Origin: CAZMYO01 sp964570525
GTDB lineage: Bacteria > Patescibacteriota > Patescibacteriia > Magasanikbacterales > GWA2-37-8
Direction of reading: 5' to 3'
Length of the DNA stretch: 17,057 bases
NCBI GenBank assembly: GCA_964570525.1
Contig: CAZMYO010000022.1
Span: 1 to 17,057, forward strand
The notes beneath the pieces are model-generated. The model searched no databases. It worked only from the letters and a program-made list of their open reading frames with translations, and was not told the origin of the DNA. Positions 6,300 through 13,517 of this stretch are shown here, piece after piece. Made by a program: the position numbers and the translations under genes. Positions within the stretch are counted from its first letter, which is position 1. Every line of letters begins with the position of its first letter.

Positions 6300-6620
6300 T
6301 TAATTTGACTGGATTTTAGTAAACGGTAGAATACCTTTTATCCACAATTTTGAAGAAGTTGCCTCTGCTTCAAGATAGTGTCGTAATTGTTTTTTAAGAT
6401 ATGTTCTGCCCGAACCGCCTTTCAAAAAACGCTCTCTGCCCAGAGCGTCTTGTTTATTTGCGTAACATTCAAAATAAATTAATTTCCAACCGTTTTTTAT
6501 GGAAGTCGTTCGGCAACCATTTCCACTTTGATGCTCAATAATTCTATGTTTTAAACGTGTTGTATATCCAATATACCAACTTTTGTCGGTTCGGTTTGCG
6601 AGCAGATAAACAAAGTACAT
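6300..6620 (-). CDS. GIY-YIG nuclease domain protein
   Basis: A 106-residue stand-alone GIY-YIG (UvrC/homing-endonuclease type) domain: YFVYLLANRTDKSWYIGYTT holds the VYLL...WYIGYT signature. TTRLKHRIIEHQSG gives the conserved Arg and His, WKLIYFECY and GRERFLKGG the glutamate strand and following helix. The frame is open to 6647, but the family usually starts at M-Y-x-V-Y-L-L, so ATG at 6620 is chosen. No Shine-Dalgarno sequence is seen. Proteins of this size are common in CPR genomes, often near repeats; here a hairpin repeat pair and a tRNA gene adjoin it. The biological substrate is unknown. It may be a repair or mobile-element nuclease. Confidence 0.85.
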   Translation of the reverse strand: MYFVYLLANRTDKSWYIGYTTRLKHRIIEHQSGNGCRTTSIKNGWKLIYFECYANKQDALGRERFLKGGSGRTYLKKQLRHYLEAEATSSKLWIKGILPFTKIQSN

Positions 6621-6639
6621 AAGTATAACGTTGTGGTTG

Positions 6640-6669
6640 CCGCGCAAAACTCACTTCGTTCGCGCGCGG
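6640..6669 (+). repeat. Hairpin repeat, copy A
   Basis: Arms CCGCGC and GCGCGG enclose AAAACTCACTTCGTTC. It is related to copy B at 6734-6764 in opposite orientation. The paired stem bases differ in a compensatory way (CCGCGC/GCGCGG versus CCACGC/GCGTGG). Confidence 0.6.
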
Positions 6670-6686
6670 CCCACGCAAAATTTTTT

Positions 6687-6715
6687 AAAACAAAAGCCGT
6701 TGTGCTAACAACAGC
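6687..6715 (-). terminator. Terminator downstream of tRNA-Gln
   Basis: On the minus strand GCTGTTGT, loop TAGC, ACAACGGC (one G-U pair), then TTTTGTTTT. It lies 47 bases beyond the tRNA 3' end and would separate the tRNA transcript from the GIY-YIG gene. Confidence 0.7.
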
Positions 6716-6733
6716 TTATCATATTTCGGCCTG

Positions 6734-6764
6734 CCACGCGATGAGCGTAGCGAATTTTGCGTGG
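6734..6764 (-). repeat. Hairpin repeat, copy B, overlapping the tRNA 3' end
   Basis: On the minus strand CCACGC...GCGTGG forms the stem. The first CCA is the encoded 3' CCA of tRNA-Gln. A perfect 12-bp inverted repeat also links 6671-6682 with 6753-6764. Confidence 0.6.
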
Positions 6765-6835
6765 TTCCGAGACTAGGATTCGAACCTAGATAACGAGATT
6801 CAGAGTCTCGTGTCCTACCATTAGACGATCTCGGA
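6762..6835 (-). tRNA. tRNA-Gln (anticodon CUG)
   Basis: A 74-nt gene with encoded CCA. Acceptor arms TCCGAGA and TCTCGGA pair over 7 bp. The anticodon arm CGAGA-CTCTGAA-TCTCG places CTG at positions 34-36, reading glutamine CAG codons. The T arm CTAGG-TTCGAAT-CCTAG is canonical. The 5' end lies only 4 bases after the stop codon of the C39-like peptidase gene, so the tRNA is probably processed from that transcript. Confidence 0.95.
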
Positions 6836-6839
6836 GTTA

Positions 6840-7517
6840 TTAAGATTTTGCAGCCACCTTCTTTGCGGTGAAGATAACCACCGGCTCTCCGTCGGCCTTT
6901 TTTGTCTGATGGTTAAAATCATGCAAAGTGTCCATGATTGTAGCATAGGAGTAGCGAAAGTCAAGGCCGCTCTTATCGTTGCCTGGGTCGTTGACGATGA
7001 ATTCTTGTTTATCATCGTCATATCCCTTGATGACCATTGTGTGGTAGGAAGAGCCGCTGCGACGAAACGGAATAAGCGGATTCTTGAGTCCAAAACCGTA
7101 ATGGAGAGAAATAACCGGATGGCCTTCCTCAAGCTCATGTTTGATATCTTCAAGCGTCGGCCGGCGTTTAACGACGGCAGTAAAGCGCGTGGTTTCATTC
7201 ACGATGCGCGCTATTTCGGCGGCGTTGGCATCGGCATTGTAACCAAAATGTTTATCCTCCCACAGAAAAATCGGCTGCATTAGAGTGACAGCGCGCTCTC
7301 GTGTTAGGCGCGGCGTGCTAGTGCCGCGATAGAATTGATCTATCATGGTAATAACCGCTTCTTCGCAGGCATTGTTCCAGGGCTTTATCCATTTTCCCAA
7401 AGGTATTTCGGAGGTAAAGGGCACGGAGAGGAAAATTTTTTTGTTCACGATTGTCGTAGTCGAGGTAGCTACCGAAGGCAGAATGAGAGCAATAAAAAAA
7501 GAAAGGATAGCTTTCAT
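6840..7517 (-). CDS. Secreted C39-like cysteine peptidase
   Basis: A 225-residue protein with a signal peptide (MKAILSFFIALILPSVATS) and a papain-like C39_2 domain. The catalytic Cys is in NNACEEAVITMI, the His in SYHTMVIKGYD, and the Asp in EFIVNDPG. An oxyanion Gln-equivalent is not obvious. Acting outside the membrane, it would cleave peptides or precursor proteins; the substrate is unknown. The frame can extend six bases upstream to a TTG, but the ATG at 7517 gives the cleaner signal peptide. It begins 8 bases after the dnaX stop and so probably shares the dnaX transcript, with tRNA-Gln following it. It lacks the ABC-transporter fusion of bacteriocin C39 exporters. Confidence 0.82.
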   Translation of the reverse strand: MKAILSFFIALILPSVATSTTTIVNKKIFLSVPFTSEIPLGKWIKPWNNACEEAVITMIDQFYRGTSTPRLTRERAVTLMQPIFLWEDKHFGYNADANAAEIARIVNETTRFTAVVKRRPTLEDIKHELEEGHPVISLHYGFGLKNPLIPFRRSGSSYHTMVIKGYDDDKQEFIVNDPGNDKSGLDFRYSYATIMDTLHDFNHQTKKADGEPVVIFTAKKVAAKS

Positions 7518-7525
7518 ACGCAAAT

Positions 7526-9127
7526 TTAGTTAACCACTTCCCCGCCAAATTCCATAGCTAAACCGGAAAGATCGGTGGCTGGAGCAGCATGAACTTCTTC
7601 CGCCGCCACTTCGCAGACAAGATGAATTTTTTCCGAGAAAAATGATTCGAGAAAACCCTCAATAATTTTTTTATTCTTGTGTTCTTCCATCTTTTCTTTA
7701 TGAATTGAGTAGGGAATAGTAACACGCAGATTGTTGCCGTTGAGATCTTTTACGGCGCACATCTTTAGAATGAACGTGAGCGACGGGGCGGTGGCGGAAA
7801 TTTTTTCAACGATTTCATTCCACCTGTCTTTAATTTGCGCGAGTGTCGTGGTGACAGGTTCTTCTTTGGTAATGTGGGCCAAGGCGCTCTTGATAGAATC
7901 GGTAAGGCGGTGCGCCGCGGTTTTGCCCGGTTCTTCCGGAGCAGGAGGCTGTCGTTGTTCTTGTTGGTTTTGAGATGTTTGCGCGGCTACACTTTTGGGA
8001 ATAGTTACCGGTGGGGCAGAGGAAAATTCCACCACCAAAAGTTCGAGAGGCAGCTGGGGTAAGGGAGCGGTTTTAATCTCCAGACGACGCTTGAGTGAAC
8101 GATCGATAAGTTCAATAAGTCGGGGCAGCGGCAAAGCGTCAAAAATCTTCTTTATTTTTTTAAGACTTTCTCCGCTGTAATCTTGTCCCGCCCTGGCCGG
8201 GCCGCCACCAGTTTTTATAATTAAGCCGGTGCGCAGAACCTCAATTATGTCATAGGCGAACTGATCCAGGTTTACACCGTCTTCAGTAAGCTTGTTTATC
8301 AGTTGGAGCGCGACGGCGCATTCGCCCGTAACCACGGAGTCGAGGAATGTGATGATTGTTTCCACGTTGGAGCTTGGCAGTATCATCTGGGCGTCTTCGG
8401 CAGTGATTTTTTTTCCGCCCAAGGCGGATCCGCCTTGGGCGGAAAGGGAGAATATTTGCCCGAGCAAACTCTCGGCGTCACGCAGACAGCCATCGCTTTT
8501 GTTAATGATGCGGCCAAGCACTTCTTTATCTACTTTTATTTTTTCTTCGTCCGCAATTTTTTTTAACCGCGCGAGCATTTCGTCGTAGCCGATTTTTTTG
8601 AAGTTAAAGCGTTGACAGCGCGAGACTACCGTGGCCGGCAATTTATGCGGTTCGGTGGTGGCTAAAATAAAAATAACATGGGCGGGCGGCTCTTCCAGGG
8701 TTTTTAGGAGGGCATTAAAGGAGCTAGCGGAGAGCATGTGCACCTCATCGATGATAAAAACTTTATAGCGGGATCTAGTCGGTTTGAACTGGGCGTTGGC
8801 GATGATATTTTCGCGCACGTGATCCACTTGCGTGTGGGAGGCGGCGTCAATTTCAATCACATCCACATTGCGGCCCGCGGTTATTTCTTGACAAGACGAA
8901 CATTTTTCGCACGGCTCATATGAATCCGCCGGCCGATTAAAACAGTTAACCGCTTTAGCCAAGAGCCGCGCTAAAGTCGTTTTTCCCACGCCGCGGGGCC
9001 CGGAGAAAAGATAGGCCTGGGCCAGGCGGTCGTTCCTAATTTCGTTGGTGATGGTAGTAACGATAAATTCTTGTCCGACCAGGTCGGCGAAAGTTTGGGG
9101 GCGGTATTTGCGGTATAAGGTGGGCAT
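7526..9127 (-). CDS. dnaX: DNA polymerase III subunit gamma/tau
   Basis: The clamp-loader ATPase subunit, here 533 residues. The start MPTLYRKYRPQTFADLVGQE is the family N-terminus; the 15 extra codons upstream are encoded by a repeat array and rejected. Walker A GPRGVGKTT is at 43-51, zinc Cys at 62, 73, 76 and 79, Walker B IIDEVH at about 125-130, sensor 1 LATTEP, and the SRC arginine finger at 169-171. After domain III come a Pro/Gln-rich linker and a tau-like C-terminal domain (LAQIKDRWNEIVEKI). An insertion AQGGSALGG at about 229-238, in a loop after LLGQIFSL, is encoded by a perfect palindrome. No Shine-Dalgarno sequence precedes the ATG. It lies between the ATPase gene and the C39 peptidase gene. 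Confidence 0.96.
   Translation of the reverse strand: MPTLYRKYRPQTFADLVGQEFIVTTITNEIRNDRLAQAYLFSGPRGVGKTTLARLLAKAVNCFNRPADSYEPCEKCSSCQEITAGRNVDVIEIDAASHTQVDHVRENIIANAQFKPTRSRYKVFIIDEVHMLSASSFNALLKTLEEPPAHVIFILATTEPHKLPATVVSRCQRFNFKKIGYDEMLARLKKIADEEKIKVDKEVLGRIINKSDGCLRDAESLLGQIFSLSAQGGSALGGKKITAEDAQMILPSSNVETIITFLDSVVTGECAVALQLINKLTEDGVNLDQFAYDIIEVLRTGLIIKTGGGPARAGQDYSGESLKKIKKIFDALPLPRLIELIDRSLKRRLEIKTAPLPQLPLELLVVEFSSAPPVTIPKSVAAQTSQNQQEQRQPPAPEEPGKTAAHRLTDSIKSALAHITKEEPVTTTLAQIKDRWNEIVEKISATAPSLTFILKMCAVKDLNGNNLRVTIPYSIHKEKMEEHKNKKIIEGFLESFFSEKIHLVCEVAAEEVHAAPATDLSGLAMEFGGEVVN
8412..8445. repeat. Perfect 34-nt palindrome inside dnaX
   Basis: The left half TTTCCGCCCAAGGCGGA is exactly reverse-complemented by the right half, with GGATCC at the centre. 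It adds about nine small residues (AQGGSALGG) to a surface loop of DnaX without breaking the frame. It looks like a REP-type element inserted into coding DNA. Confidence 0.9.
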
Positions 9128-9215
9128 AATAAGCAGATTAAGCAAAGTAGGCAGATTAAGCAAGCCGAGCAATTGGTTGCTTGCTCTGCTTAAAACTTAC
9201 TCTGCTTATCTTGCT
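9128..9215. repeat. Intercistronic inverted array of AAGCAGATTAAGCAA-type units
   Basis: Exact 13-bp direct repeats GCAGATTAAGCAA are at 9133-9145 and 9151-9163. The right half (9173-9215) carries inverted variants such as TTGCTTGCTCTGCTTA. The whole gap between the ATPase stop and the dnaX ATG is made of these units, so the transcript would fold into a long imperfect hairpin just before dnaX. Confidence 0.7.
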
Positions 9216-11771
9216 TTATAACGACGCTTCACTTAATTCGGCTTCACTTTCTTTAACGGCCACGCCGAGCTGGGCGCGTTCCGCGATCTCCGCTTCCACA
9301 ATTTCGCGTGGCCGGCCGAATTTAAGGCGGGACAGTTCTTTAATAGCCGCGGCCAGTTCTTTGTTGCCGGGCTTGGGCGGATAGGTGAGCATATTAAACG
9401 GCTTGGCGGCGGTATTGTCAATAAGGAGTTTAATATAGGCGGTATACTGCTCTACGTTGATGAGGTCGTACGCGCCAAAAACCGGCGCGAATTCTTTTTG
9501 CAGCACCTCGGCGTCTTCCACGCCAATGCGAAAGGTAACGATGGTACCGGCGTTGCCGAGCACCGCGTCGCGGACCGTATTCTTACCCTTATTATCCACC
9601 AATTGATTCAAATATTGATGAGCGATAATAAGTTCCAGGCGATATTTACGGGCTTCGGAAAGAATAGTGGCGATTGATTCGGTAATAAAGTTTTGAAACT
9701 CATCAATATAGAGGTAGAAGTCGCTGCGTTCCTCTTCCGGAAGAGACGCTCGCTCAAGCGCCGTCATCTGGAGTTTGGAGACGATAATCATGCCTAAAAG
9801 ATTAGCGTTGATTTCACCAACCAAACCCTTGGCCAAGTTAACCAAGAGAATTTTTTTCTTATCCATTATTTCTCGGAAGTTAAAACCGGAATGGGTCTGG
9901 CCGATGATGTTCCTAACCATCGCGTTTTCCACGAATCGTCCGACTTTGGAGATGAGGTAGCCAAGCATTTCCGACTTGTGGAAATCGGAGGTCTTGGCCA
10001 TTTCTTTCTCCCAGAAAGCAAGAACAACCGGGTCCTTTAATTTTTTCTTCCACTTGGCCACAAATTCGTCGTCCGTGAACATGCGCGGAATCTCGGCGAT
10101 CGAACCGGGGTTTTCCATATCGGCCATGAGGGTGAGCATCACGTTTCGCATGTTGTGTTCAAACATCGGCCCGATCATGGAGGGGTCGGTAACAAGCTTG
10201 TAGAAAATAGAAATCATTTCCTGGGTGACGAAATCTTTTTGCTCTTCGGTTCTGGCTTCGAGCATGTTGAGGCCGATCGGGCGATCGACATCGGAGGGAT
10301 TGAAGTAGACCACATCGTCTACCCGTTCTTTGGGTACGTGCTGGAGAACATATTCCACAAAGTCGCCATGGGGATCGATGACGCAGACGCCTTCGCCATT
10401 CTGGATATCTTGGATGGCTAGATTCTGAATAAAGACCGATTTTCCGCCGCCGGATTTACCAACCACATATAAATGCCGTCGGCGATCGTCGCGTTTCATG
10501 CGTACGATGGTTTCTTCGCCGCGGTAGACGGCGCGGCCAAGGATAATACCCTCGGTGGGCATATTTACAGGCGGTGGGGCTTTGCGCGCGCCTAGCCAGT
10601 TGATGTGCGGCGTTTCGGTGGCGGGAGTCGGCGGGTGCCAGAGACTCGCCATTTCTTCGGTATTTATTACAAAATAGTGTCGGTTGTCGAAAGCGCGAAA
10701 GATAGAATCGCTGATGAGTGAGTTGGCCCGGCTGGGGACGGCGGCGGCTAAAGAATTGCCATAGCGATAAATATTATACTGGCTGAACGAATTAAGCATG
10801 TTCTCCAAGTTTAGCTTGGCTTTTTCGCGATTGGCTGCCGAAGCTACCAAGCGAATGGTGATCTCAAGACCGCCGCGACTTAGTTTTTCTTCCATGCTTT
10901 TCACCATTTCTTCTTCCATTTGCGTAAGCTGGTATTTACCCGCGGCGCCAGTCTGTTTGGCGGCGTCGGTGCTTTTGGGCGCCACCGCTTTTTTCCATTT
11001 CAGAAGGCCGCGAAGAAACCAGCCGCGCCTAGCAACATATTCAAATTTCTGCCCTTCTTTAATATCACGAATAAGGTGTACGCCTTCACTCCGCCAACGG
11101 GCGGTCGCCGGGCGAATGATGTATTGGACAGCCGCCCCTTCATCGCTCCCGATTTTGCTTAAGGGATTCAAAATGGCGACCAAGGGATCGCTGTCAAATT
11201 TTTTATAAGTCTTTAGAGGAAACGCCGACTTGTATTTAAACCAGAGGTGCGCGCCGACAATATGGCACTGCGGCTGGAAAATATTATAATCAAGTTCTTC
11301 GGTGATCTCGGCGTGGGGATATTGAGCGTGTATTTGCTGTTCAACAAAGGATTTGAGTTTGTCCGGGACGGCCGCGTAAAACGATATTTTGCTGTCTTTG
11401 GCAACAATTTCAAAGGCCAGATGATCGTTGCGTCCGTTTAGCCATTTACTAAATCCATGTTCATGCCGGAGGCCGGCTAAGCCGGAGAAGAGAGTGTCGG
11501 CGACAGCAATCTGTTCCCGGAGTTGGTTGATATTTTCTTCGCCGCTCCGTTCTTGGTTTTCGCCCTTTTTTTCTTTGGGCACGCGAATAAGCAGAATTGT
11601 TTTGTGAAAGGCTTTGCTGGCTTTGCTCCGGAAGTGAAGAAGAGCTCTAAGAATAAAAAGAGCGGAGATAATCACCGCCAAACCAACCAGTGAAAGCGTA
11701 ATTAAAAAAGCCAGCGGGTTTTGGGTGAGAAAATTTGCCAGTTGGTTGAGAAAATCTATGGTGTCGGACAT
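9216..11771 (-). CDS. TraG/VirB4-like type IV secretion/conjugation ATPase with N-terminal TM
   Basis: An 851-residue protein. A TM helix lies at about 22-44 (FLITLSLVGLAVIISALFIL). A long N-terminal domain (DHLAFEIVAKDSKISFYAAV and the following region) resembles the conserved region of such ATPases in CPR and some archaea. Then comes a RecA-like motor with Walker A GKSGGGKS near 436-443, CVIDPHGDF, PIGLNMLE, Walker B FYLYIDEFQNF near 685-692, and IIAHQYLNQL. These match TrwB/TraD-like coupling and DNA-pumping ATPases. A role in DNA transfer or uptake through a membrane channel is inferred from the family. The ATG at 11771 is chosen because upstream codons fall in a repeat; AGGAGG occurs about 20 bases upstream, too far for a normal ribosome-binding site. 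An acidic small gene precedes it, likely in one operon. Confidence 0.88.
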   Translation of the reverse strand: MSDTIDFLNQLANFLTQNPLAFLITLSLVGLAVIISALFILRALLHFRSKASKAFHKTILLIRVPKEKKGENQERSGEENINQLREQIAVADTLFSGLAGLRHEHGFSKWLNGRNDHLAFEIVAKDSKISFYAAVPDKLKSFVEQQIHAQYPHAEITEELDYNIFQPQCHIVGAHLWFKYKSAFPLKTYKKFDSDPLVAILNPLSKIGSDEGAAVQYIIRPATARWRSEGVHLIRDIKEGQKFEYVARRGWFLRGLLKWKKAVAPKSTDAAKQTGAAGKYQLTQMEEEMVKSMEEKLSRGGLEITIRLVASAANREKAKLNLENMLNSFSQYNIYRYGNSLAAAVPSRANSLISDSIFRAFDNRHYFVINTEEMASLWHPPTPATETPHINWLGARKAPPPVNMPTEGIILGRAVYRGEETIVRMKRDDRRRHLYVVGKSGGGKSVFIQNLAIQDIQNGEGVCVIDPHGDFVEYVLQHVPKERVDDVVYFNPSDVDRPIGLNMLEARTEEQKDFVTQEMISIFYKLVTDPSMIGPMFEHNMRNVMLTLMADMENPGSIAEIPRMFTDDEFVAKWKKKLKDPVVLAFWEKEMAKTSDFHKSEMLGYLISKVGRFVENAMVRNIIGQTHSGFNFREIMDKKKILLVNLAKGLVGEINANLLGMIIVSKLQMTALERASLPEEERSDFYLYIDEFQNFITESIATILSEARKYRLELIIAHQYLNQLVDNKGKNTVRDAVLGNAGTIVTFRIGVEDAEVLQKEFAPVFGAYDLINVEQYTAYIKLLIDNTAAKPFNMLTYPPKPGNKELAAAIKELSRLKFGRPREIVEAEIAERAQLGVAVKESEAELSEASL

Positions 11772-11784
11772 ACGAGATTTCAGC

Positions 11785-11867
11785 AATTCCCTCCTAAAAA
11801 GGAGGGTGGGGAGGTGTTGGCCAACGCGTGTCGAACACACCCCTACCCCTCTTTTTAGAGGGGAATT
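11785..11867. repeat. Twin hairpin repeats in inverted orientation
   Basis: Copy 1 has CCCTCCT-AAAA-AGGAGGG (11789-11806). Copy 2 has CCCCTCT-TTTT-AGAGGGG (11846-11863). Read outward-in they share AATTCCCYCYTAAAAAGRGR, with compensatory stem changes, and meet at a TTGGCCAA centre. The element fills the gap between the acidic small gene and the ATPase gene. Confidence 0.75.
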
Positions 11868-11877
11868 TGCAATTGAA

Positions 11878-12387
11878 TTATTTTTTTAACGCGATAATTC
11901 GATCGGTTTTTATTTTGGCTTCTTGTTCCAGGAAAAAATGATTAACGCCGGGGAGTATTTTCAGCCATTCCAAAATAAGATGAAGAATTTTTTTTGCCTT
12001 AACGCGCGCCGACTGCAAAAGCGCGCGGATTTTTCGCGCGGTGTCTTCTCCTTTGAGCTTAAATTCCTGCTTGGCAATGGGGGATAGACGCTGGTAGGCT
12101 TCGCCAAGCCCCTCTTCCATTATTTTTTCTATTTTAACCGTGACATCGTCCTTGAGTTGGGGAATAATTACTTTCGGTTTCGGTCGCTTTTTAAGCTGTC
12201 CCTCCCCGGTTATGGGCGGCGCGGCTTCCGCCATCGGAATGGCTTTTCCTTCTTCGCGCGGCGCCTCGGCCGGCTCTTCTATTTTTTCTTGCTCCGGCGC
12301 CGGGGCGGTTTCCGGCGCCGGGGCGGTTGGCGCTTGCTCGGGAAGAATTAAATTTGGTTCATTATTATTATCGGCCATAGTACTCAT
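11878..12387 (-). CDS. Small acidic Pro/Ala-rich protein upstream of the ATPase
   Basis: A 169-residue protein. The N-terminal half is disordered-looking and rich in Pro, Ala and Glu (APTAPAPETAPAPEQEK), encoded partly by an exact 18-bp tandem repeat at 12294-12329 that differs only in its last base. The C-terminal half is helical and basic (RALLQSARVKAKKILHLILEWLKILPGVNHFFLEQEAKIKTD), with an amphipathic or weakly membrane-associated stretch. No known domain is recognised. It is first in the transcript, with a TTGTTC-17-TATACT promoter starting about 15 bases before the ATG; a second in-frame ATG at 12378 is equally possible. Position suggests a partner of the ATPase, which is inference. Confidence 0.7.
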   Translation of the reverse strand: MSTMADNNNEPNLILPEQAPTAPAPETAPAPEQEKIEEPAEAPREEGKAIPMAEAAPPITGEGQLKKRPKPKVIIPQLKDDVTVKIEKIMEEGLGEAYQRLSPIAKQEFKLKGEDTARKIRALLQSARVKAKKILHLILEWLKILPGVNHFFLEQEAKIKTDRIIALKK

Positions 12388-12407
12388 TTAGTGTAATTGT
12401 ATTGGGT

Positions 12408-12436
12408 AGTATAGCACATTTTGAGTAGAGGAACAA
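12408..12436 (-). promoter_or_regulatory. Promoter of the acidic protein-ATPase operon
   Basis: On the minus strand TTGTTC (12431-12436), 17 bases, TATACT (12408-12413). It is back-to-back with the plus-strand promoter at 12446. Confidence 0.6.
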
Positions 12437-12445
12437 ACCAATGCT

Positions 12446-12474
12446 TTGACAAAAAAGGTTGGGTGTACTATGGT
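12446..12474 (+). promoter_or_regulatory. Promoter of the DUF5701-like gene
   Basis: TTGACA (12446-12451), 17 bases, TATGGT (12469-12474). GGGAGGT precedes the ATG at 12500 by seven bases, giving a leader of about 18-20 nt. Confidence 0.7.
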
Positions 12475-12499
12475 TACCTATAAGCATGGGAGGTAGGCA

Positions 12500-13351
12500 A
12501 TGAAAACTCATAATCCGGGTTTTTGGAAAAGGTTCTGGAAGCGTTTTCTCGAGCTGTGGCATAAGACGCCGTCCGCTCTCGCGGGCTCCACCGCTGCAGC
12601 GGAAACACCCGGCCAGGCAATTACTCGCTTGCCCTGGATGTTCGGCGTAGCCGAAGATACCATCAAGCGGGTGGTGGCGCTCGCCGAGCATTTTAAGGGG
12701 ATGCCCGATTGGGCAATCGACACAGACGTAGAGTGTGCGAAGATGCATCTTCGCGATGAAAGAGAACATTTTAATCGCTGTCGTCGTCGAGAGTCTTTTG
12801 CCGCCCAAGTAGCGGCGCTTATGGAACTCGAGTGCGCGGGAATGAGCGCCAAGGAGTTTATTGAAAGCTATGTTCTCCCTCTGGAGAACTGCGCGCTCTC
12901 GCTTCCCGACGCGTCTGCCGGTCATCTTACGTTCTTGATTGTTGTCCCCGAGCGTTTCGTAAATATTCCGGCCCAGCTAAAGCTTGTGAGATGGCAGGGC
13001 CAGGAAGGCTACAGCCGTCTCAATTTGGGCGGTTTGAGCAATATTGGCGAGGCCAACCCCACAACGCCGTATCTTATCCACAATGTCTGTGTGAGCAAAG
13101 TCTGCGCTTCGCACAACCTGTGGCCGGGCCTTACTCTTGAGGAGGGGGTAGCGCTCGGTATCCACTTTCCGCAAATTCTTGGCAACGATGAGGCATATGC
13201 CCTCCTCGGATCCAAGTACATTGATGAGCGGGAGGACAATGCTTACATTCCAAAGCTTGGGCGCGATCCAGGAGAGCGGCCAATGCTGGCTCATGATTTT
13301 CCTCAAGAGAAACTCTTGAGACTGATGTACGAGAGACGAGTCATTCCGTAA
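12500..13351 (+). CDS. DUF5701-like protein, 283 aa
   Basis: The C-terminal third follows the DUF5701 pattern as I remember it: PYLIHNVCV, then LTLEEGVALGIHFPQIL, AYALLGSKYIDERED and a terminal PMLAHDF. In that family the corresponding motif is roughly 'PLTxEEGLALxxxxPxxL...LLGSR'. The N-terminal part has basic aromatic residues (FWKRFWKRFLELWHK), a low-complexity Ala/Thr linker, and a helical region ending in GMSAKEFIESYVLPLEN. No signal peptide is evident. The gene has its own promoter and strong ribosome-binding site, and a hairpin repeat after its stop. The molecular function of the family is unknown to me. It is more GC-rich than corA, which follows. Confidence 0.72.
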   Translation: MKTHNPGFWKRFWKRFLELWHKTPSALAGSTAAAETPGQAITRLPWMFGVAEDTIKRVVALAEHFKGMPDWAIDTDVECAKMHLRDEREHFNRCRRRESFAAQVAALMELECAGMSAKEFIESYVLPLENCALSLPDASAGHLTFLIVVPERFVNIPAQLKLVRWQGQEGYSRLNLGGLSNIGEANPTTPYLIHNVCVSKVCASHNLWPGLTLEEGVALGIHFPQILGNDEAYALLGSKYIDEREDNAYIPKLGRDPGERPMLAHDFPQEKLLRLMYERRVIP

Positions 13352-13359
13352 AAATTTTT

Positions 13360-13410
13360 GGACGATGAGGTTACTACCTAAAGAGTCCTCATCGTCCTCA
13401 TCGTCCTTTG
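13360..13410 (+). terminator. Hairpin with duplicated right arm after the DUF5701-like gene
   Basis: GGACGATGAGG (13360-13370) can pair with either of two overlapping copies of CCTCATCGTCC (13387-13397 or 13396-13406); a TTTGTCT run follows the second. It is probably a terminator. The overlap of the copies makes two alternative stems possible. Confidence 0.6.
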
Positions 13411-13480
13411 TCTGTACCTCGCGTATTGATATGAGGACGAAAAATAATCCGCCGTTGAGGTGGATTATTTTTTATCTCAA

Positions 13481-13509
13481 TTGTGGGCTTGTTTGTTTTT
13501 TGGTATACT
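13481..13509 (+). promoter_or_regulatory. Promoter of corA, giving a nearly leaderless mRNA
   Basis: TTGTGG (13481-13486), 17 bases, TATACT (13504-13509). The expected start point (about 13516) lies within a few bases of the ATG at 13518, and no Shine-Dalgarno sequence is possible in that space. Confidence 0.6.
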
Positions 13510-13517
13510 ATATATGT

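Noticed and set aside
9128..9172. N-terminal extension of DnaX (MLGLLNLPTLLNLLI)
   Set aside because: It is encoded by the repeat array; the family begins at MPTLYRKYRP.
12368..12925. Minus-strand 185-codon frame overlapping the start of the DUF5701-like gene
   Set aside because: It is antisense to a gene with a promoter and strong ribosome-binding site, and runs through both divergent promoters. Its translation shows no recognisable domain.
13365..13517. N-terminal extension of the CorA-like protein with a poly-Ser run and a membrane-like segment
   Set aside because: It comes from the upstream terminator repeat and the corA promoter. The natural family start is the ATG at 13518.
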